Shown here piece after piece: positions 57,401 to 64,000 of a DNA stretch of 64,000 bases. The notes below the pieces were generated by a model. The model had not been told where the DNA came from, did not search any database, and was given only the letters and a program-made list of their open reading frames with translations. Every line of letters begins with the position of its first letter. The stretch's first letter is position 1. The translations under genes were made by a program, and so were the position numbers. The DNA comes from Daphnia pulex (lineage: Eukaryota > Arthropoda > Branchiopoda > Diplostraca > Daphniidae), in contig NC_060018.1 in assembly GCF_021134715.1 (NCBI RefSeq), forward strand, positions 11,797,501 to 11,861,500. Reading direction: 5' to 3'.

Positions 57401-58866
57401 ATTATTATTATTATTTTCTAGTCCGTGTCGAAACTTCAGTCGACGATCCGATCCGAATTCGAGAACAAGGCGCATACACTGGAGCAACGAAGTGTTGATT
57501 TTATCCGCAAGGAATTGCAATCGGTCATTGCGACGGAGATGAATAAACTGGAACCGTTTTTGAAAAACTCTACGATGCAAATGATGAGCCATTTGTCGCA
57601 GAACAAGTCCATCATCGATGCGTACAGCCAAGCTACTTCGACGGCGGCCGTGTCGGCCATGAATCGCGGCTGCAAGGATGCCATCACGTCACAGCTGCTT
57701 CCGTCGCTGGAAGTCTCGTTCCAGACACTCTTCGCCCAGCTGCACAACACTTTTTCCAAGGGGATCACCGAGTGTGAGCATTCATTTAGAAATGACTATT
57801 CAGAAAGGATTTGCGTCACTCGTCACTTCAATATGAATAACGTTACCTTACCAGTCGTACGAAACATCGAGAGCAACCTGGAACGACACCGCAGGCTGCA
57901 AGACAAGGAATCGGCCGTTCAACTCAACGCCACCATGGATAAGATTGCCGTCGTTTTGGACCAAGTCCGGCAGTCGATTTCGTCCGATACCAAGACGGAA
58001 TTGAAGAAAATCTCTCACGAGTAAGATCTAATCTATCCAAATTCTAACCTAATTAGAATTTCTATTGAAATGTTCGTTGTTTAATTCAGATTTCCGGAGA
58101 GGGTTCGTGTACTTTTGACTCCTGTGATCCAGTCCGAGATGCAACACGCCATCAAGGATCAGAAAGCGGCTCTGGACGGTGCCATGTTGGCAGTTCACGT
58201 AATTCTCTCACCCTATTTACCATTTTTTTATTTTTTATTTCGTCGTTAATCTCATTATCTATTCCCTTCCAGCAAGCCGCCCAAATTCAATCGCGCGCTG
58301 TGACGCCAGCGGTGGTGGAGCTGACGCCAGCCGAGCATCAAATCCAATTGAAACACATGATTGACCAAGGACGATTATTCGAAGCTTTCCAGAGGGTAAC
58401 CGAGTTCTTTGTTTCATGCGGTAATTTTTCATGAATATTCATTTGTTTTAATGATTCAGGCGCTCTACATGAACGACTTGAGTATGGTAACGTTCGTTTG
58501 CTCAAAAGTCGATGCCGGTAAACTCTTCGCCTCGGATCCTTGCGTCTTCCCACCACAAATCCTTTTGGCGTTGATCCAGCAACTATCTGCAGATCTTGGC
58601 TCGTCGACTGAATTGAAATTAGAGTAAATGATAAACATTCCATTAATTAGAATTTCATTAATGAATTTGAATTTGGCAGATATCTCCAAGAAGCACTCTT
58701 GGCTGTGAACACTCAAGATCCGCAGATTAAGGAGCACGCACCCAAGGTGATGCCTCAACTGGTGGTGAATTTGCATGCCCAGCTGGCCAACAATCTTAGT
58801 GTCACACTGCAACGTCAATTGCGCATGTTACTGCGCTGTGCCGAGCCATTGGCTTCAGCCAAGTAG
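54408..58866 (+). CDS. EDC4: Enhancer of mRNA decapping 4 (Ge-1), 1164 aa
   Basis: Exons: 54408-54457, 54519-54727, 54792-55076, 55148-55392, 55454-55566, 55632-55818, 55883-56710, 56786-56911, 57000-57350, 57422-57773, 57855-58020, 58090-58198, 58273-58395, 58460-58623, 58680-58866; total 3495 nt. The N-terminal third is a WD40-like domain (VRVIRTGSSDRILLKGF, VVDVAFSPDSTAIAVASLDG, CPLWKWAVTSAENNTEFKLW). A Ser/Thr/Pro-rich linker follows (about residues 390-680), then a Gln-rich coiled coil and the helical C-terminal domain (QIQLKHMIDQGRLFEAFQRAL, ILLALIQQLSADLG) that targets P-bodies. EDC4 scaffolds the DCP1-DCP2 decapping complex with XRN1. The 81-bp intron 57774-57854 has no stop and keeps frame. 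AATAAA lies at 59384. Confidence 0.95.
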
Positions 58867-59383
58867 GACCTTCTTTTGAAGGAGCAACAAAATACCAACA
58901 ACAGGTCCTTCCTTGAAAAAAAAAAATAACAGCGATGAAATGGTGCGCATTTCTTTCCTTCCCAGATTTTTGATTTCATTAATTTTTTCCCCGATGCGTG
59001 TCTAGCTACTCTCAATTTTCCATCCCAAGCAAAGTTCAATTTTCCCTTTGCCAATTTAAAAAAGAAACATTACTTAATCTTTTGAAGAAAAACCGAAGCA
59101 GCTTGATATGATCGTGACTTGATAATTCTTTCGGTTCGTTTTGTTGTGTTTTTCAATTTCCCCCCAGGTAAAGAAAGGTTTAGCTCTAACCGCTGTCTTT
59201 ATTCCATGTTGTGTTGATTTAGTAATCGATAAATATTGCGCTTGCTCTTCTTCCTCCTTTATTCTTTGCCCCCTTCAATTTCTTGTCGCACAACAAAGAA
59301 ACTTATCAACTTGGAAGCGATGCGATCTTTAAAATCTGAGAAGACGTGACGTACAAAACTAAAACATAATACAAGGAAATTCA

Positions 59384-59389
59384 AATAAA
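59384..59389 (+). terminator. Poly(A) signal of EDC4
   Basis: AATAAA about 520 bp after the EDC4 stop; the first canonical hexamer in that orientation that I noticed. Confidence 0.5.
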
Positions 59390-62300
59390 GATACGGTTGT
59401 GTGTTTGTTTGTTGTACAATCGCACGTAATACCAGTTCCTTTTTCCTCCCCGAAGGACATTGGTTTGTTGTGGTTAAACAAACCAACATGATGGCGGTGG
59501 GTAAATGCGCACATGTTTGTAATTCAATAAGTTTATTTCATTTTGAATAGAGTGTCTGGAGGTCATGAAGCTGCTGTGCTGCTGTGACGCTGTTGCGTTT
59601 TTTCTTCCCCTTCGCCCAAGGATTGTTGTGACCAAAAAGAATCCAGCACGTGGATTTCAGTTTTTTCTTATTTTTATTTATTTTTAGATTATCCACTAAG
59701 CAACATCAAGTCCATTGGAATTTTTCCTTTTTTTTTTTCTTTTTTTTGGCCGTTATCGCTTCCTAGTGTCGCAGAGGATATGCGTGCCGGGTTTTTTTTC
59801 TCCTCCGCTTTATCACGTTGCAGCAGCGGCGGCGAGACCCGAACGATGTCTTGTCTCTTTCCCAGACAACACAGCCCTTAACACATTTATTTTTTTTTGT
59901 TTCCTTCTGATGTTTGAACCATCACGCCATTGAGTTGTGATTGGTTCATTCAGTTGTATGGCCATCGAGTCCACCCGGGACAATTGTGTGAGTAATATAA
60001 ACCACCACCACGAGAATTGTTGTGTAGAAGATAATTTGGGTGAGACAAACAAGTTTTTTTTTCCTAGTTGGTAAGCGTTTCACAATTTTTGGCTTTTGCG
60101 ATGGTGGTGCAACTTTGTTTTTCGGGTATTGTTGCGTCACGTGCGCAACTTTGCAGAAAAACAACGTGAAATGGGCGTCCCGACGCTCACGTCAGCAGTT
60201 TATTTTCGATTTTCTCGACTCTCCCCCAAAGTCCATTTTTATCATCCCGCAACAACAAGATCGTCAACCTCCTTCCCAACCTCCTCTTTTTTTCTTTTCT
60301 GTGTCACGTTGCTCGTCTGCCGTGAGTCGCGTGCGGAAATAATACGAGAACCGCATATCTCTCTCTGTCTGTCTGTATACACGGGATAGTATGTAACGGT
60401 CACGGGATCGCGTATTTTCAAACATTGTTGACAACTCGCTTGTTTTTTGTTTCACCAAACTTTTGGACTCTTCTACTCCTCCTTACGTTTATTTATTTTT
60501 AAAAATTCACGCGCGATAAAAGTGGCCGTGTTTAGTCGAGTTCGGGTTCATCTGGAGCACCGGGGGGCGGCGTACGTGTCCCAGTCAACGTGAACATTTT
60601 TTTGTTTTTCTTTAGATAGTCGTCGCCGCAACAACAACAACAACAACCGAAAAAGAAACACAACCACCTTTCGCCGTCTCATCGTGAGGTTGCAGCAGCA
60701 GCCAAAAAGCCGGAAATGGCGTCGTCTGTATTAGTTGGCGCATTGCATCATCTCAAAAACCGATGATTGGGAAATCATGGGTGTATAATGCGTACAACGA
60801 AAGTAGAGAAGCAACTCTTTTCCGCCCGCGGGATTTTTTTATTTGAGGTGTTGTTGACGCGTTCGTTTATTTTATCCCCCCCCCCCGTCTGTTTTGGGGT
60901 TTTTCAAGGTTTCCCGCAAAACTCGTCCCGAGGTCTTTCGGATGTTGTGAAACACATCATTGTACATTTTTCTTGAACGTTGCAATACCCCCAGGATATG
61001 ATGATAGTGTGTGCGTGTATACGGTTTGAATTTCCTCTAGTGACCTCGTTTTTCGTTCTTCAGATGTTTCCGCTTCCGCTTTTGTACAGATGACATTGAA
61101 GTGAAAAAGGGCTTTTATACTATCTCGGTTGATTGCTCAGCACAAAAGGTTCCGTTGGTTGCGTAGTTTTTATCACGCCGGAATAAATAATAATGTTGTA
61201 CCTTATCTAGACCGTAACTTGTAATATCTCTGCTCGTTGTACTCCCGGTTGAGAAAGTGTGACAATAGTGTCGTGAGTCACGGTGCTATTCTCTTTTCTC
61301 CACTGATTATTGAGGGAGAAAGGAAAATAACCGTCGGTGAACCGGAGTCTTAAAAAAAATAAATGGAAACAACTTTTCATAGCTATAAAAACAAACAGAC
61401 AAAACGGACGGCAATTTGCCAATTAGCCTATTCATTTGTATACACACACAATGCCTGTTTCCGTAACACTTGATCAAATTGACGTAATCGACCTCGATCA
61501 ATTGACATCCGCATAGCGAATAAGGGAAACGATCATTTATTCACGAAGAAAAAAACGGGAAGAATAAGGAAGTCGCTCAATGTTATAGACTTGTCGTTTG
61601 CGTTGGCTTAACTGATTGCGACTTTTCACGGAGAGAAAAGTTAAGTAGGCCACGGCCGCCACTATAGACTCCCGATGACTTGCAAGCAAATTATTTATGT
61701 TCTCTTTTATACAGTGGAGAGAAAGCCGGAACTGTAGTAAGTACACGTAGTAGTAGTAGAAAATACTACTACACTACCAAACAGTTGTGTCAAAATTTCA
61801 CTTTGTCGTTCTCATTTCGTGTTGTTGTGGGTGCGAAAGAAATTTCTCTTTTTCCAACTATTTCAACCAACAAATTCAAAGTGTATTGTTTTTCTTTCAT
61901 CATGACACACATAGAATATTATTCACCCACATTTCTTCCTCTTACACGAGATATTTTTAAATTACAATCAAAATGACCAACAACCAAAAATCCCAACAAC
62001 AAGTTTTTTTTTTGCCATATCCGCGACGGATTTGATTATCTAATAATTAGAGTAATAAATTTGCGATGTATTAATTAATATTAATATTTACAGGTACGAC
62101 GAGGGTAGATTGGTGGGGAGGGGGTTTGGAGAATTATTCAAATCATGGAATGGGTCTGAGAAAAAGAGGAAAATCAATTCCAAAAAAATGAGTCTAAAGA
62201 AATTGAATGGGTCGGTTATTATATAATCAAGAAGAAGGGGAGAGGGACTAGTTGGTGACCAAAAGAAAAAATATATAGATCCGATGAATTAGATGATTAT

Positions 62301-62774
62301 ACAAAATAATAAATTGGACACACTCGATGATAAATGGACAAACACTCAAGAATTATCACAGCCGACCCCCCCAAAAAATATTTGAAGAAATAACATGATA
62401 ATTAACGTAAAAAGAGATTATTTCCTTCTGTTATTATTTTACCCCCCATTTAATTTCAAAGAATGAAAGAAAAAGAAAAGAACAAGTTTTTGTAGGCATT
62501 GAACTCAAAAGCTGCCTATTTAGCAAAAAACTAAACTTTTCGACAGATAATAATTAATTATTAATAATATAATCATTTTGTACCACTTTTGCCATTCAGG
62601 TGGTACCCCAAATTCACAATTCACACTTCACACACATTCACACAAACACAAAAATTTTAAAGAACAAAATTACAAGAAACAAAAAAAAAAAAAAAATATT
62701 GAAATTTCCTCGCTGGTGAATTTTTAAATTTTCAAATTTTCCCGCGCGTGTTTTTGATTAAATTTTGTTGTTGT
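59390..62774. other. Long non-coding stretch, probable LARP6 3' UTR in part
   Basis: No conserved exon was found on either strand. It includes GC-rich patches (about 59815-59850 and 60600-60720, with CAA and CAG triplet runs) that look like transcribed UTR, and a 16-codon ATG frame at 60717 that stops quickly. The right part, immediately downstream of the LARP6 stop on the minus strand, is likely its 3' UTR. Confidence 0.4.
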
Positions 62775-63866
62775 TTAGAAAACGGTCACCATGAGCGAAA
62801 CTTCGGGAGCGGAGGCTGAACGCGGCTTACCGTGCTGCTGTTGTTGTCCTTGCTGGAAATGGAAGCCGCGAGTGCCGTCCGGCCCGTTGGGCATGCGGAC
62901 AATATTGGCCGGAACGGAGAGACGATTGTCGACCAATGGACTGGATCGGCCCGATTCCTGACCACCGGAGCCACCAGCTGCCGATGCCACCAAACCCAGA
63001 CGACGGCGGACCCATGGGCTATGCGATCCGGGCGGAGTAGCTGTTCCGGCCGCTGTAGCGCTGCTGCTGTTGATGGTCATGGCTTCAGAGTAGCTTGACG
63101 ATTTGGGGCGTGTGATCTGGTGAAGATCGGGACTGTTTTGGCGGGAGCCGCCGCGGCTGTTGCCCGTCAAATGGGCCGGCATGTGACGGCGCGGTTGCGG
63201 CGAGTGAAGAGGCGTCGACGACGTCGAATCGTTTTGCTGGTGGTGGTGACGGCGCAAAAACGGCGACCTCGGAGCCTCGGCGTCGGAATCCTGAAGGGCG
63301 GACACCACCGATTTGGGCTGGGCGGTGGCGCCGCGACGCTTGCGTCGATTGTTTGGCGTGTTGTTCTCCGACGGCGGCAACGAGTTGGGAGTGACGGGAC
63401 GAGACGAAGTGGGCGAAGTTTTGTTGCTTCCGCCATTGCGTCGTGAGGCCAATTCGACCAATTTGACGCCGGCCGGCATCAGAGCGGCCGCATCTTTCAA
63501 AACGGCCCTGGCGCTTTCGGCTTGCTCGAACTCGACGACGGCGCAGATGGACGTCAAAATGTCCTGATGGCGATTGGCGCATTGGCGGACGTCGGGCGGG
63601 ATGGTGTTTCCAGGTCGCAGGATGCGAATCAATCCGATGGCGCCTTGCGGGACGACGCCGTTAAACATTTCAGCGACTCCTTCGATGCTGGCCTTGTCGA
63701 CGGCCAAGCCGATAGCCACCACGGTGCGAGATGGGCTCGTCTCGTCCGTTTCGGGTAGAGGAGCCACGCGTCGCACCTTGGTGCCGGCCTCGTTGACTTC
63801 CAGCTCCTTGGACAAGGTCCGGCAAGCGTGAGCCACGACTCTCCAATCCTTGGTGACGTGTTTCAC
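62775..63866 (-). CDS. LARP6: La-related protein 6, C-terminal exon (partial)
   Basis: The exon begins after a CTGTACAG acceptor at 63866 and runs 363 codons to TGA/TAA-type stop at 62775-62777. Its first residues, VKHVTKDWRVVAHACRTLSKELEVNEAGTKVRRV in two overlapping halves, are the end of the La motif, followed by the RRM-like RTVVAIGL...GAIGLIRILRPG...ICAVVEFE. A long Ser/Pro/Arg-rich region leads to RMPNGPDGTRGFHF, the SUZ-C motif typical of LARP6. The La motif start lies outside the window to the right. LARP6 binds stem-loops in specific mRNAs and controls their translation. Confidence 0.88.
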   Translation of the reverse strand: MKHVTKDWRVVAHACRTLSKELEVNEAGTKVRRVAPLPETDETSPSRTVVAIGLAVDKASIEGVAEMFNGVVPQGAIGLIRILRPGNTIPPDVRQCANRHQDILTSICAVVEFEQAESARAVLKDAAALMPAGVKLVELASRRNGGSNKTSPTSSRPVTPNSLPPSENNTPNNRRKRRGATAQPKSVVSALQDSDAEAPRSPFLRRHHHQQNDSTSSTPLHSPQPRRHMPAHLTGNSRGGSRQNSPDLHQITRPKSSSYSEAMTINSSSATAAGTATPPGSHSPWVRRRLGLVASAAGGSGGQESGRSSPLVDNRLSVPANIVRMPNGPDGTRGFHFQQGQQQQHGKPRSASAPEVSLMVTVF

Positions 63867-64000
63867 CTGTACAGGGGCAGACACACAAAAGCCAAAAGAA
63901 GAAAAATTGAATTTCAGTTTTCACATACACTGACATCTCAGTCTCAGTTTCTTTCATTCACTAGAGTTGGAAACGGGCCAAGGTCTCGAGCTATTAATGC

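Noticed and set aside
59558-59700. ATG frame of 40 codons with CCC cluster
   Set aside because: Short, in a T-rich 3' region, and without conservation or splice evidence.
63085-63582. Overlapping Arg-rich frames on both strands in the LARP6 exon
   Set aside because: Shadows of the low-complexity Ser/Pro/Arg coding region.

Overview
This is a gene-dense 64 kb stretch of an arthropod nuclear genome. A small crustacean such as Daphnia is the most likely source. The evidence is many conserved animal genes with very short introns (about 55-110 bp), head-to-head gene pairs under 300 bp apart, local tandem duplicates and several DNA transposons. The species call is inference. Exon models below were assembled by eye from reading frame, GT/AG sites and family conservation. 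For all the conserved genes the exon lengths sum to a multiple of three.

Layout. 1-4.7 kb: a minus-strand DUF4806-like gene with a broken, duplicated-exon unit downstream of it. 4.8-9.8 kb: a 968-bp imperfect palindrome, then a four-exon TNP2/CACTA-type transposase gene. Its last exon is split by a 993-bp near-perfect palindromic element flanked by TA; taking out the element and one TA restores a single frame. 9.8-12.5 kb: AT-rich non-coding DNA with a tRNA-like repeat. 12.5-22.3 kb: a nested structure. The outer element is a DNA transposon with 17-bp terminal inverted repeats, an 8-bp target duplication and a decayed multi-exon transposase; a young, intact 5.1-kb Ty3/gypsy retrotransposon with identical 112-bp LTRs sits in the tail of that transposase. 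22.3-26.4 kb: non-coding DNA with small hairpin elements. 26.4-30.7 kb: a pair of tiny Cys-rich genes (one with a Gly-rich tail), then an intronless FEM1-like ankyrin gene. 31-43 kb: two lifeguard/TMBIM genes in the same orientation, flanking a broken DOMON gene, an isochorismatase-family gene and DNAI2. 44-64 kb: conserved housekeeping genes: RAB10, an M17 aminopeptidase, DNAAF11, UCKL1, EDC4 and the 3' part of LARP6, which runs off the right edge.

Functional links. DNAI2 (outer dynein arm intermediate chain) and DNAAF11 (its cytoplasmic assembly factor) lie 8 kb apart, and each has a divergent partner. The DNAAF11 promoter carries a near-consensus RFX X-box, the ciliary gene control site. 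The other genes serve unrelated basic functions: vesicle traffic, mRNA decapping and RNA binding, pyrimidine salvage, protein turnover and membrane stress control. The most unusual content is the transposon archaeology: two large palindromes, and two insertions that each interrupt a transposase frame cleanly.
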